Source: Streptomyces malaysiensis subsp. samsunensis
GTDB lineage: Bacteria; Actinomycetota; Actinomycetes; Streptomycetales; Streptomycetaceae
NCBI RefSeq assembly: GCF_024519315.1
Contig: NZ_JANIIC010000070.1
Coordinates: 1-49,122, forward strand
Direction of reading: 5' to 3'
Length of the DNA: 49,122 nt
Under the pieces are notes generated by a model. That model had not been told where the DNA came from and did not search any database. It saw only the letters and a list, made by a program, of their open reading frames with translations. Made by a program: the position numbers and the translations under genes. Position 1 is the stretch's first letter; each line of letters begins with the position of its first letter. This document shows, one piece after another, positions 26,177 through 34,750 of the stretch.

Positions 26177-26935
26177 ATGGAGCCCTGTCTGGAGCACGAG
26201 GTCGCCGACGGCATAGCGACCGTCGTCATCCACAATCCCGCCAAGCGCAACGCGATGACCCCTGGGATGTGGCGGGCGCTGCCGCCGCTGCTGGCCCGGC
26301 TCGCCGCCGACCCCGCCGTACGGGCGCTGGTCCTCACCGGCGACGGCGACACCTTCTGCGCGGGCGCCGACATCGGCTCCCTGAGCGGCACGTACGAGGC
26401 GACCACCGGGGTCGCGCTGCCCGCCGAGGAGGCACTGGCCGCCTTCCCCAAGCCGACCCTGGCCGCGCTGCGCGGCTACTGCGTGGGCGGCGGCTGCCAG
26501 CTCGCGGCCGCCTGCGATCTGCGGTTCGCCGAGGAGGGCACCCGCTTCGGGATCACCCCGGCCAAGCTGGGCATCGTCTACGCCCCCGGCTCGACCCGCC
26601 GGCTGGTCGAGCTGGTGGGCCCGGCCACCGCCAAGTTCCTGCTGTTCTCGGGCGAACTGATCGACGCCGAACGGGCGCTGCGCACCGGGCTGGTGGACGA
26701 GGTGCTGCCGGCGGGCGGACTCGACAAGCGGGTGGCGGAGTTCACGCGGGTGCTGGTCTCCCGGTCGCAGCTCACCCAGTCGGCGGTCAAGGAGTTCGCG
26801 GCCGGGCCCGTGGAGCCGGACCGGGTGGCGTACTGGCAGGAGCAGATACGGCACAGCGCGGAGGCCGCGGAGGGCATCGCGGCCTTCCTGGAACGCCGCA
26901 CGCCGCGCTTCCGCTGGACGCCGCCGACCGGCTGA
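26177..26935 (+). CDS. Crotonase-family protein (enoyl-CoA hydratase-like) lacking the usual catalytic glutamates
   Basis: This 252-residue crotonase has the CoA/oxyanion segments CAGADIGSL (about 61-69) and YCVGGGCQLAAACD (about 101-114). In hydratases the two catalytic acids are the glutamate of GGGCE and that of PE in the next helix; here they are glutamine (Q108) and alanine (A129, in TPAKLG). It is therefore unlikely to hydrate enoyl-CoA and may isomerise, decarboxylate or hydrolyse another acyl-CoA. The ATG at 26177 follows TAGGAGACTG. The frame is open upstream only because it runs through the repeat element. Confidence 0.87.
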   Translation: MEPCLEHEVADGIATVVIHNPAKRNAMTPGMWRALPPLLARLAADPAVRALVLTGDGDTFCAGADIGSLSGTYEATTGVALPAEEALAAFPKPTLAALRGYCVGGGCQLAAACDLRFAEEGTRFGITPAKLGIVYAPGSTRRLVELVGPATAKFLLFSGELIDAERALRTGLVDEVLPAGGLDKRVAEFTRVLVSRSQLTQSAVKEFAAGPVEPDRVAYWQEQIRHSAEAAEGIAAFLERRTPRFRWTPPTG

Positions 26936-27022
26936 GCGGGGATGAGCCCACAGGCCGAGCGCGGGGTGAGCCGACCGGCTGAGCGCGGGGGTCGGCCGAC
27001 CGTTTGAGCGCGGGGTGAAGGG
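26927..27022 (+). repeat. Degenerate tandem repeat, about 24 bases, four copies
   Basis: Units starting near 26927, 26950, 26974 and 26999 follow the pattern ACCGGCTGAGCGCGGGG plus TGAGCCG. The first unit includes the stop codon of the crotonase gene. The remainder of the 218-base gap to the next gene shows nothing else clear. Confidence 0.7.
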
Positions 27023-27153
27023 CCGGATCGGGCGGGCCGTCGGGGCCCGGCAGGGCATCGCGGCGGCCGGGAGTGGCCGGATCCGGCGGGCCGGTGGGAT
27101 CTTGGTGAGGTCCGGGCTACCGGGTGTGACTACCTGTCGGTAGCGTGCGGCCC

Positions 27154-28017
27154 ATGACCACTCTCCCCGAGCTTGCCGCTCGTCGCTGCTACGGCGTCGT
27201 CAACCCGATCCACTCCGCCATCTACTTCTCCCCCGACTTCGGCGAGGAACTCGCCGAGCTGGGCCTGAAGGACAGCACGGCCGGCTACTTCATCGGCCGC
27301 GCGGCGCCGCTGGGACGGGTGTGCGCGGGCACCGTCACCGCGACCTTCTTCAACTTTAACCATGAGTTGATCGCCCGTCATATTCCGGCCGCGTGGGACG
27401 TGGTCTCCCCCGAGGCCGCCCTCGAGGCCCGGCTGCGGGCCGCCGACTCGGTGCTGCGGCGGGTGCTGGGCGAGGAGGTCATAGCCTCCAAGGAGGTGGC
27501 CGAGGCCGCGGAGCTGGCGCTGCGCGCCACCGAGGCGTGTACGCGCCAGGCGCGCCCCCTCTACGCGGCCCACGCCGATCTGCCCGTGCCGGACGCCCCG
27601 CATCTGGCGCTGTGGCACGCCGCCACGCTGCTGCGCGAACACCGCGGCGACGGCCATCTGATGACCTTGGTCGGCGCCGGGCTCGACCCGGTCGAGGCGC
27701 TGGCCTCGCACACCGCGACCGGTCAGGGCATGTCCACCAAGTGGATCCTGCGGACCCGCGGCTTCAGCGCCGAGGAGTGGGAGGCGGGCCGGCAGCGGCT
27801 GCGCGACCGCGGGGTGCTCACCGCCGACAACGAGCTGACGGAGGCGGGCGAGCGGCTGCGCAAGGACCTCGAGGCCGAGACCGACCGCCTGGACGCGGCC
27901 CCGTACGAGCACCTGGGCGCCGAGGGTGTGGCCCGGCTGACCGAGCTGGCCACCGCCCTCAGCACCACCGCCCGTGAGAACGGCGCCTTCCCGGCGGACC
28001 TCCGCGGCAAGGACTGA
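27154..28017 (+). CDS. SCO6745-family conserved protein (HTH_67-like)
   Basis: This 287-residue protein resembles what is annotated in Streptomyces as the SCO6745 family. It opens LPELAARRCYGVVNPIHSAI and has conserved stretches such as YFIGRAAPLGRV, FFNFNHELI and HTATGQGMSTKW. The C-terminal half (from about residue 195) carries helix-rich sequence compatible with a winged helix: RTRGFSAEEWEAGRQRLRDR, then GVLTADNELTEAGERL. No catalytic motif is evident and the function is unknown. The ATG at 27154 is close to a TAGCGT box at 27141-27146, which could be a -10 box of a nearly leaderless transcript. Confidence 0.8.
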   Translation: MTTLPELAARRCYGVVNPIHSAIYFSPDFGEELAELGLKDSTAGYFIGRAAPLGRVCAGTVTATFFNFNHELIARHIPAAWDVVSPEAALEARLRAADSVLRRVLGEEVIASKEVAEAAELALRATEACTRQARPLYAAHADLPVPDAPHLALWHAATLLREHRGDGHLMTLVGAGLDPVEALASHTATGQGMSTKWILRTRGFSAEEWEAGRQRLRDRGVLTADNELTEAGERLRKDLEAETDRLDAAPYEHLGAEGVARLTELATALSTTARENGAFPADLRGKD

Positions 28018-28045
28018 CACCGACGGCCCGGCCGAGCCGCCCGTC

Positions 28046-28080
28046 CCGTGGCCGTGCCTCCCCCGGGGGCACGGCCACGG
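28046..28080 (+). terminator. Strong stem-loop terminator
   Basis: CCGTGGCCGTGCC and GGCACGGCCACGG form a perfect 13-bp stem with a 9-base loop, 29 bases after the SCO6745-like gene. Confidence 0.8.
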
Positions 28081-28264
28081 CCGCGGGGTGGCCGGGTTTG
28101 GCAGGGGCACATCGGGATACCCGCCTTGTTGTGCGCGATCGGCCGTCTGACAACCGGGCGCCCACACCGCGCGCCGCGTACGCCGGCACCAGCCCGTGCG
28201 CCGCGTTGCGAACGGTGCTCGGCGGCCGCCGCCGACCCGCCACCGACCGACAGGAGGTATCCCC

Positions 28265-28405
28265 GTGTTCCGCGCCATCGCCGACGTGCTCCGTGCCATC
28301 GGTGCCGCCATCGCGACCGTGGTGACGCTTCCCTTCCGCGCGCTGGCCCGCCTCTTCGGCGGCGCCTCGGACGCGGTGAGCGGACCGCGCCGCAGGCGGG
28401 TGTGA
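28265..28405 (+). CDS. Small amphipathic basic protein, 46 residues
   Basis: This short gene starts with GTG at 28265, six bases after a perfect AGGAGGT, one of the best ribosome sites in the window. The product opens MFRAIADVLRAIGAAIATVV, then LPFRALARLFGG, and ends in the arginine cluster GPRRRRV. The first 35 residues could form an amphipathic or membrane-inserting helix, with a positively charged tail inside. I know of similar short LPFRALxRLF proteins in Streptomyces only from memory and give no function. It stands alone between the terminator and tex. Confidence 0.65.
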   Translation: MFRAIADVLRAIGAAIATVVTLPFRALARLFGGASDAVSGPRRRRV

Positions 28406-28545
28406 TGACCGTTTCCGGCTGATACCGGTGTCCGACCGGCCCGTATCCGACCCTCCCGGCCCGCCGAAAGCGTCGGCCGCGACCGCTTCGTCAGTGCCAC
28501 CTGCCACAATGCAGGAGCAGTGCAGACCGAAAGCGGAGCGTGATC

Positions 28546-30924
28546 GTGACGACGTCCATCGAAGGCAGGATCGCCGAGGAACTCGGCGTACGGGAACGGC
28601 AGGTCAAAGCCGCCGTCGAGCTGCTCGACGGCGGCTCCACCGTGCCGTTCATCGCGCGCTACCGCAAGGAAGCGACGGAGATGCTCGACGACGCGCAGCT
28701 GCGCTCCCTGGAGGAGCGGCTGCGCTATCTGCGGGAGCTCGAGGAGCGGCGCGCCGCCGTCCTCGAGTCGATCCGCTCCCAGGGCAAGCTGGACGAGGCC
28801 CTGGAGGCGCAGATCCTCGCCGCGGACTCCAAGGCCCGGCTGGAGGACATCTACCTCCCCTACAAGCCCAAGCGGCGCACGAAGGCGCAGATCGCCCGCG
28901 AGGCCGGGCTGGAGCCGCTCGCGGACGGGCTGCTGGGCGACCCGGCCGTGGAGCCCCTGGCCGCCGCGGCGGCCTTCGTGGACGCCGAGAAGGGCGTCGC
29001 GGACGCGGCCGCCGCGCTGGAGGGGGCCCGCGCCATCCTCACCGAGCGGTTCAGCGAGGACGCCGACCTCATCGGCGAGCTGCGTGAGCGCATGTGGGAG
29101 CACGGCCGGGTGGCCACCAAGGTGCGGGACGGCAAGGAGGAGGCGGGCGCCAAGTTCGCCGACTACTTCGACTTCGCCGAGCCGTTCACCGAGCTGCCCT
29201 CGCACCGGGTGCTGGCGATGTTCCGCGGTGAGAAGGAGGAGGTCCTCGACCTCACCCTGGAGCCGGAGGAGCCCTCCGAGGAGACCGGCCCCACCTCCTA
29301 CGAGCGCTCCATCGCCCACCGCTTCGGCATCGCGGACCGCGGCCGCCCCGCCGACAAGTGGCTGGCCGACACGGTGCGCTGGGCCTGGCGCACCCGCGTC
29401 CTGGTCCACCTCGGCATCGATCTGCGGCTGCGGCTGCGGCAGGCCGCCGAGGACGAGGCCGTTCGCGTCTTCGCCGCCAACCTCCGCGATCTGCTGCTCG
29501 CCGCCCCGGCCGGGACGCGCGCCACGATGGGCCTCGACCCCGGCTTCCGTACGGGCGTGAAGGTGGCGGTGGTCGACGCGACCGGCAAGGTGGCGGCCAC
29601 CGACACGATCTATCCGCACGTCCCCCGCAACCAGTGGGACGAGGCCATCGCCAAGCTGGCCGCGCTGGCGCGGGAGCACAAGGTGGAGCTCATCGCGATC
29701 GGCAACGGCACGGCGTCCCGCGAGACCGACAAGCTGGCGGGCGAGCTGTGCGGCAAGCACCCCGAGCTCAAGCTCACCAAGGTGATGGTCTCGGAGGCGG
29801 GCGCCTCGGTGTACTCGGCCTCCGCCTTCGCCTCGCAGGAGCTGCCGGAGCTCGATGTCTCGCTGCGCGGCGCCGTGTCCATCGCGCGCCGGCTCCAGGA
29901 TCCACTGGCCGAGCTGGTCAAGATCGACCCGAAGTCGATCGGCGTCGGTCAGTACCAGCACGACCTGTCCGAGGTGAAGCTCTCCCGCTCGCTCGACGCG
30001 GTCGTCGAGGACTGTGTGAACGGCGTGGGGGTGGACGTCAACACGGCGTCCGCCCCGCTGCTCAGCCGGGTTTCGGGCATCGGCACCGGCCTCGCGGAGA
30101 ACATCGTCTCCCACCGCGACGCCAACGGCCCGTTCCGCGACCGCAAGGCGCTCAAGGACGTGGCCCGGCTCGGCCCCAAGGCGTATGAGCAGTGCGCGGG
30201 CTTCCTGCGCATCCGCGGCGGCGACGACCCGCTGGACGCGTCGAGCGTGCACCCCGAGTCGTATCCGGTGGTGCGGCGGATGGCCACCAAGGCGGGCGGC
30301 GAGGTGGCCACCCTCATCGGCAACACGGGGGTGCTGCGGGGCCTGCGGCCGGACGAGTTCGTGGACGACGCCTTCGGTCTGCCGACCGTCACCGACATCC
30401 TCAAGGAGCTGGAGAAGCCGGGCCGCGACCCGCGTCCCGCCTTCAAGACGGCGACCTTCAAGGACGGCGTCGAGAAGATCGGCGACCTGTCCGCCGGGAT
30501 GATCCTGGAGGGCGTGGTCACCAATGTCGCGGCGTTCGGGGCGTTCGTCGACGTCGGTGTGCACCAGGACGGTCTGGTGCACGTCTCCGCGATGTCCAAG
30601 ACGTTCGTCAAGGACCCGCGGGATGTGGTCAAGCCCGGTGACATCGTGCGGGTCAAGGTCCTGGACGTCGACATCCCGCGCAAGCGGATCTCGCTGACGC
30701 TCCGGCTCGACGACGAGGCGGGCGCGCCATCCGGCGGCGGCCGTGACCGCAACCGCTCCGAGGACGCCCGCGGCCAGCGGGGCGGGGGCCGCCGCGGCGC
30801 GCCCCAGCAGCGCCAGGGCGGCGGCCGTGGCCAGCGCGGCGGCGGCCGCGACGCGGCCCCGGTGAACGGGGCGATGGCCGACGCCCTGCGGCGTGCGGGC
30901 CTGCTGGACCCGAAGAAGCGCTGA
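28546..30924 (+). CDS. tex: Tex family RNA-binding transcription accessory protein
   Basis: This 792-residue cytoplasmic nucleic-acid-binding protein is of the Tex/Spt6-like family. Domains in order: a helical N-terminal region with TVPFIARYRKEATEMLDD; a YqgF/RNase H-like domain starting TMGLDPGFRTGVKVAVVD (about 328-345); a helix-hairpin-helix region (LLSRVSGIGTGLAENIV); and an S1 domain (GMILEGVVTNVAAFGAFVDV). The last 60 residues form an RGG-like Arg/Gly-rich tail that could bind RNA. The GTG at 28546, with GGAG upstream, is preferred over the GTG two codons earlier. Confidence 0.95.
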   Translation: MTTSIEGRIAEELGVRERQVKAAVELLDGGSTVPFIARYRKEATEMLDDAQLRSLEERLRYLRELEERRAAVLESIRSQGKLDEALEAQILAADSKARLEDIYLPYKPKRRTKAQIAREAGLEPLADGLLGDPAVEPLAAAAAFVDAEKGVADAAAALEGARAILTERFSEDADLIGELRERMWEHGRVATKVRDGKEEAGAKFADYFDFAEPFTELPSHRVLAMFRGEKEEVLDLTLEPEEPSEETGPTSYERSIAHRFGIADRGRPADKWLADTVRWAWRTRVLVHLGIDLRLRLRQAAEDEAVRVFAANLRDLLLAAPAGTRATMGLDPGFRTGVKVAVVDATGKVAATDTIYPHVPRNQWDEAIAKLAALAREHKVELIAIGNGTASRETDKLAGELCGKHPELKLTKVMVSEAGASVYSASAFASQELPELDVSLRGAVSIARRLQDPLAELVKIDPKSIGVGQYQHDLSEVKLSRSLDAVVEDCVNGVGVDVNTASAPLLSRVSGIGTGLAENIVSHRDANGPFRDRKALKDVARLGPKAYEQCAGFLRIRGGDDPLDASSVHPESYPVVRRMATKAGGEVATLIGNTGVLRGLRPDEFVDDAFGLPTVTDILKELEKPGRDPRPAFKTATFKDGVEKIGDLSAGMILEGVVTNVAAFGAFVDVGVHQDGLVHVSAMSKTFVKDPRDVVKPGDIVRVKVLDVDIPRKRISLTLRLDDEAGAPSGGGRDRNRSEDARGQRGGGRRGAPQQRQGGGRGQRGGGRDAAPVNGAMADALRRAGLLDPKKR

Positions 30925-31021
30925 GCGCTCCGCTGGGAGTGCCCTGAGCTGCCGTCGATCGTCCGCGGCACCGTCGTGGCCGGTCGCGCCCGCGCGGCGG
31001 AGCCGCAGATCGACACAGCCC

Positions 31022-31138
31022 GGCGCCCCTTCGGGGCGCCACCGAACCGCAGCCGACCTCCGCCGATCCGCTCAGCCCTCCGGCGCCGAAACCGGCTCAC
31101 CCCGCCCGGCCCCGCCATGACGGCGAGGCCGGGCGGGG
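31022..31138 (+). terminator. Two hairpins after tex
   Basis: GGCGCCCC/GGGGCGCC (31022-31040, three-base loop) is followed by a 16-17 bp near-perfect stem at 31100-31138. They are probable transcription ends for tex. The rest of 30925-31438 shows no gene. Confidence 0.7.
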
Positions 31139-31438
31139 CGAGCAGCGGGCGGCGGGACGACCAAGCGAGCCGATTCGGCCTCGTAACGCCCGGCGTGCGC
31201 GGCCCCGGCCACCGCTGAGAGGTGGTCGGAGCCGCGCGTCACCGTCGCGCGCGGCGCCTTCCTCAGGCGCCGTTCGACCATGCCCCCATGCCCCCGCCTG
31301 GGACCGCGGCGCGGCAGGCGCCTTCTGGCCGCCCGTTCTGATCCGGCATGATCCACGCGTCGTGGCGGCACGGGCCGACGGCGAGGTCGCCGCGGACCTG
31401 GGCCGCCGGGGAGAGGGCATGGGACCGACGCCCCTCCC

Positions 31439-32482
31439 CTAGCGTTCCACGGGGGTGATCCGCACCGTGTCGTTCGTTCGGGCCACCAGGAAGGACCGGC
31501 CGCGGATGGCGCGGGGGTCCAGGGGGACGCGGTGGGTGCCCGGGGGCAGGACGGCGTCGAGGAGTGCGTGCGTACGGGGGCGGGACAGCCGGTCGAGGCG
31601 ATGGGCCACCAGCCGCACCCGGCAGGCCGACGCGATCTCGACCGCCGCCTCGGCGCCGCCCGCCACCGCCGTCAGGCCGAGCAGGCGGCGGTGGTCCTGG
31701 GAGGTGCGGTCCAGGGCCTGGACGACCTGGGCGACGAGCAGCGGGACGATCGGGGCGAGCGCCGTGACGCACACCGCCTCCGAGCGCGCCGCCGCGAAGG
31801 CCCGCCGGACCGCGTCGCGCTCATCCTCGCGCACCGTCCCGCCGAAGACCACCACACCGTATTTGCGCAGCTCATCCGCGTGAGCGCCCACGGCGTCCAG
31901 GGTGATCTCGGCGCCGATGCCGATACGGCGCAGCGCGGCGGCCAGCTTGGCGAGGAGGGCGGCGCGCGGCCCGATCAGCAGCGCCCTCGGGCCCGTGGGG
32001 GTCCCGGGCGCGGGCGCGCCGTCGGCCGTCAGCAGCCGCTTCAGCGCGGCTCGGTAACGCTCACCGTGGAAGCGGTAGGGGCCGATGTCGTGGTAGCCGT
32101 CGCGCTCGGCGTCCGGGGCCTCGCCGGTCTGCCAGCCGAAGTCGCGCCAGACGACGTCCGGACCGTCCCGTTCGATGACGGCGGTGAGGGCCCCGCACTC
32201 CGGCCCCTCGCACTCCGGGCAGCCGTAGATGATGAACCGGCTCCCGTCCAGCGGCGGCTCCGCATCCAGCAGCAGCCTCCGGACCTGGTCGGCGAAGGCG
32301 GCGGGCCCGGTGTGGGCGGTGAGCGGTGAGACCGCGTCGAGGTCGGCGAGGCGCGCCAGCAGGGGTCTGCCGTCCACCACAAAGTCCAGGAAGTCGCGGT
32401 GGGTTCGGTACGCGCCGTCGGCCTGCACACCGCCCGCGCGCATCGCCGGCACCAGCCCGAAGGTCACGTACTCGGAGGTCAT
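31439..32482 (-). CDS. Conserved protein of unknown function
   Basis: I do not recognise this 347-residue protein firmly; similar Streptomyces proteins are often called oxidoreductases without evidence. The N-terminal half contains a cysteine group, YGCPECEGPECGALT (about 106-120), that could bind metal, and a WRDFGWQ segment. The C-terminal half (about 170-347) has an alpha/beta pattern starting ALLIGPRAALLAKLAAALRR, which might be a nucleotide-binding or NAD-like fold. No signal peptide or membrane span is seen. The ATG at 32482 lacks a clear ribosome site; an open frame continues upstream without similarity. Confidence 0.65.
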   Translation of the reverse strand: MTSEYVTFGLVPAMRAGGVQADGAYRTHRDFLDFVVDGRPLLARLADLDAVSPLTAHTGPAAFADQVRRLLLDAEPPLDGSRFIIYGCPECEGPECGALTAVIERDGPDVVWRDFGWQTGEAPDAERDGYHDIGPYRFHGERYRAALKRLLTADGAPAPGTPTGPRALLIGPRAALLAKLAAALRRIGIGAEITLDAVGAHADELRKYGVVVFGGTVREDERDAVRRAFAAARSEAVCVTALAPIVPLLVAQVVQALDRTSQDHRRLLGLTAVAGGAEAAVEIASACRVRLVAHRLDRLSRPRTHALLDAVLPPGTHRVPLDPRAIRGRSFLVARTNDTVRITPVER

Positions 32483-32611
32483 GTCCCAAGTATTCCCGGT
32501 TCGGGCGGTTTCGGGGGGAAACCGGCGGTGCGCCGGGCGGCCCGGGTCGCCGCCCGGCTCTCCTCGGGGTGCCAGGACGGCCGCCCAACTCTCCCCCGGC
32601 ACACACGACGC

Positions 32612-32641
32612 GCCGCCCGGACCGACGGGGGTCCGGGCGGC
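32612..32641 (-). terminator. Terminator after the BCCT transporter gene
   Basis: GCCGCCCGGACC and GGTCCGGGCGGC form a perfect 12-bp stem with a 6-base loop, about 55 bases past the transporter stop. Confidence 0.75.
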
Positions 32642-32696
32642 GGGGTACGGTCACGCCCGGCACACGGGCGGGCGGAGAGCGACCGGCGGAACCGGC

Positions 32697-34475
32697 CTAA
32701 CGGGCCTCGGCGACGGAGGCCCGGTCGCCCGATTCGGCCGCGCCGTCCTCGTTCCCCGACGGGGAGTCGGACGCGGAGGGGCTCGCCGGGCCGATGCGGA
32801 TCTCGAACTCGCCGTCGTACTTCTCATGACCGGCGATGACCGCCATCTCGACGGCCTCCTCGCCCTTCTCGCCCCGGACGATCAGCGGATCGCGGCGCAG
32901 ATCCTTCAGCAGCGCCCAGCACAGCCCGACCATCACCAGCGTGAAGGGGGCCGCCACCAGGATCGTCAGATTCTGGAGCCCGGTGAGGGCGTCGCCCCCA
33001 CCACCGCCGATCAGCAGCATCACGGCCGCCACCGCGCCCGTGACCACGCCCCAGAAGATGACGACGAAGCGGGTCGGCTCGAACGCGCCCTTCTGCGAGA
33101 GCGTGCCCATCACGATGGACGCCGCGTCGGCGCCGGAGACGAAGAAGATGCCGACCAGGACCATCACCAGCACGCTCATCACACCGGCGACCGGGTACTG
33201 GTCCAGCACCCCGAACAGCTGCCCCTCGGGGGTGGTTTCCTTCCCCAGCCGGCCCGCGGCCTGGAGCTTCATCGACGAGCCGCCGAAGATGGCGAACCAC
33301 AGCAGGCTGACGGTGCTCGGGACCAGGATCACACCGCCCACGAACTGCCGGATGGTGCGGCCGCGGCTGATCCGGGCGATGAACATGCCCACGAACGGCG
33401 TCCAGGAGATCCACCAGGCCCAGTAGAAGACCGTCCAGCTGCTCAGCCAGTCCGCGACCGACTTGCCGCCGGTGGCCTCGGTGCGGCCCACCAGCTGCGG
33501 CAGATCGCCGATGTAGGAGCCGATCGAGGTCGGCAGCAGATCGAGGATGATGATGGTCGGCCCGGCCACGAAGACGAAGACCGCGAGGAAGAGCGCCAGC
33601 ACCATATTGATGTTGGACAGCCACTGGATGCCCTTGGCGACACCCGAGACGGCGGACGCGATGAAGGCCGCGGTCAGGATCGCGATGACGGCGACCAGCA
33701 GCCCCGTGCCCACATCGCTCTTCCAGCCCAGCACCTCCACACCGCTGCCGATCTGGAGCGCGCCGAGGCCGAGCGAGGCGGCGGAGCCGAAGAGCGTGGC
33801 GAAGATGGCCAGGATGTCGATGACCCGGCCGCCCCAGCCGTTGGCGTTCTTCGAGCCGATGAGCGGGGTGAAGACCGCGCTGATCGTCTGCCGGCGGCCG
33901 CGGCGGAAGGTGCTGTACGCGATGGCCAGGCCGACGACCGCGTAGATGGCCCAGGGGTGCAGCGTCCAGTGGAAGAGCGTGGTGGACATCGCGGTCTGCA
34001 TCTTCTCGGCCGCGCTGGCGGGGTCGGTCCCGGGTGGCGGGGACACGAAGTGCGCCAGCGGCTCACTGACGCCGTAGAACATCAGACCGATGCCCATGCC
34101 CGCGCTGAACATCATCGCGACCCATGAGACGGTCCGGAATTCGGGTTCCTCACCCTCCTTTCCAAGGGTGATCTTGCCGTAGCGGCTCATGGCCAGCCAG
34201 AGGGCGAAGATCACAAATCCCGACGCGGCCAGGACGAAGGCCCATCCGCCGTTGTGGATCAGCCCGGAGAGCATGCTGTCCGAGACGCTCTCCAGGGTGT
34301 CGCTGGCCACCGCCCCCCAGATGACGAAGGCGACCGTGAGCGCGGCGGAGACGCCGAAAACCACACGGTCCGTGCTGGGGGACCGATGGGTCCCGGCGTG
34401 GTCGGGGCCGGGAAGATCCGCGGTCACCGGCGGATCGCCGCTGACGTCCCCCGTAGTTGTACCTGTCTGCGGCAC
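32697..34475 (-). CDS. BCCT family betaine/choline/carnitine transporter
   Basis: This 592-residue membrane protein has about twelve hydrophobic segments. BCCT proteins import osmoprotectants such as glycine betaine, usually driven by sodium or protons. The family signature WTVFYWAWWISWTPFVG is present, and MFSAGMGIGLMFYGVSEP is the substrate-site helix region with glycines as in BetP. Both ends are long and hydrophilic; the C-terminal 70 residues are acidic and Ser-rich, which in BetP-like carriers relates to osmosensing. The GTG at 34475 has a moderate ribosome site (AAAGGG). Confidence 0.93.
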   Translation of the reverse strand: MPQTGTTTGDVSGDPPVTADLPGPDHAGTHRSPSTDRVVFGVSAALTVAFVIWGAVASDTLESVSDSMLSGLIHNGGWAFVLAASGFVIFALWLAMSRYGKITLGKEGEEPEFRTVSWVAMMFSAGMGIGLMFYGVSEPLAHFVSPPPGTDPASAAEKMQTAMSTTLFHWTLHPWAIYAVVGLAIAYSTFRRGRRQTISAVFTPLIGSKNANGWGGRVIDILAIFATLFGSAASLGLGALQIGSGVEVLGWKSDVGTGLLVAVIAILTAAFIASAVSGVAKGIQWLSNINMVLALFLAVFVFVAGPTIIILDLLPTSIGSYIGDLPQLVGRTEATGGKSVADWLSSWTVFYWAWWISWTPFVGMFIARISRGRTIRQFVGGVILVPSTVSLLWFAIFGGSSMKLQAAGRLGKETTPEGQLFGVLDQYPVAGVMSVLVMVLVGIFFVSGADAASIVMGTLSQKGAFEPTRFVVIFWGVVTGAVAAVMLLIGGGGGDALTGLQNLTILVAAPFTLVMVGLCWALLKDLRRDPLIVRGEKGEEAVEMAVIAGHEKYDGEFEIRIGPASPSASDSPSGNEDGAAESGDRASVAEAR

Positions 34476-34750
34476 GCAAGAGCCCTTTCACTGGAGGTTT
34501 ATCTGACGAACTTTCGGCTACCCAGGACTCTGAGATGCATGCCAACCGACCCTGAGGGCCGGTGTTTTCGTGTGCCCTCGGGGCGTTCGCGCCCTCGGGG
34601 CGTCAGCTCAGCACGTGTCCACCGGCTGCCCGGCGGTGAGGTGGTACGCGGCCCGCCCGTCCAGCAGCAGCGGCACCAGCGCACGGGCCGACTGGCGCAG
34701 CGGTACGAAGGCGCCCCCTTGGCCGCGGCGGCGGGGACCCACCGACACGG
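34476..34750. other. Gap with an orphan hairpin followed by a T run
   Basis: ACCGACCCTGAGGGCCGGT (34545-34563) forms an imperfect stem followed by GTTTT on the plus strand, where no gene would need a terminator. Two copies of GCCCTCGGGGCGT follow. On the minus strand, an open frame to 34608 ends PLLLDGRAAYHLTAGQPVDTC, possibly a gene scrap. I can support no gene here. Confidence 0.4.
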
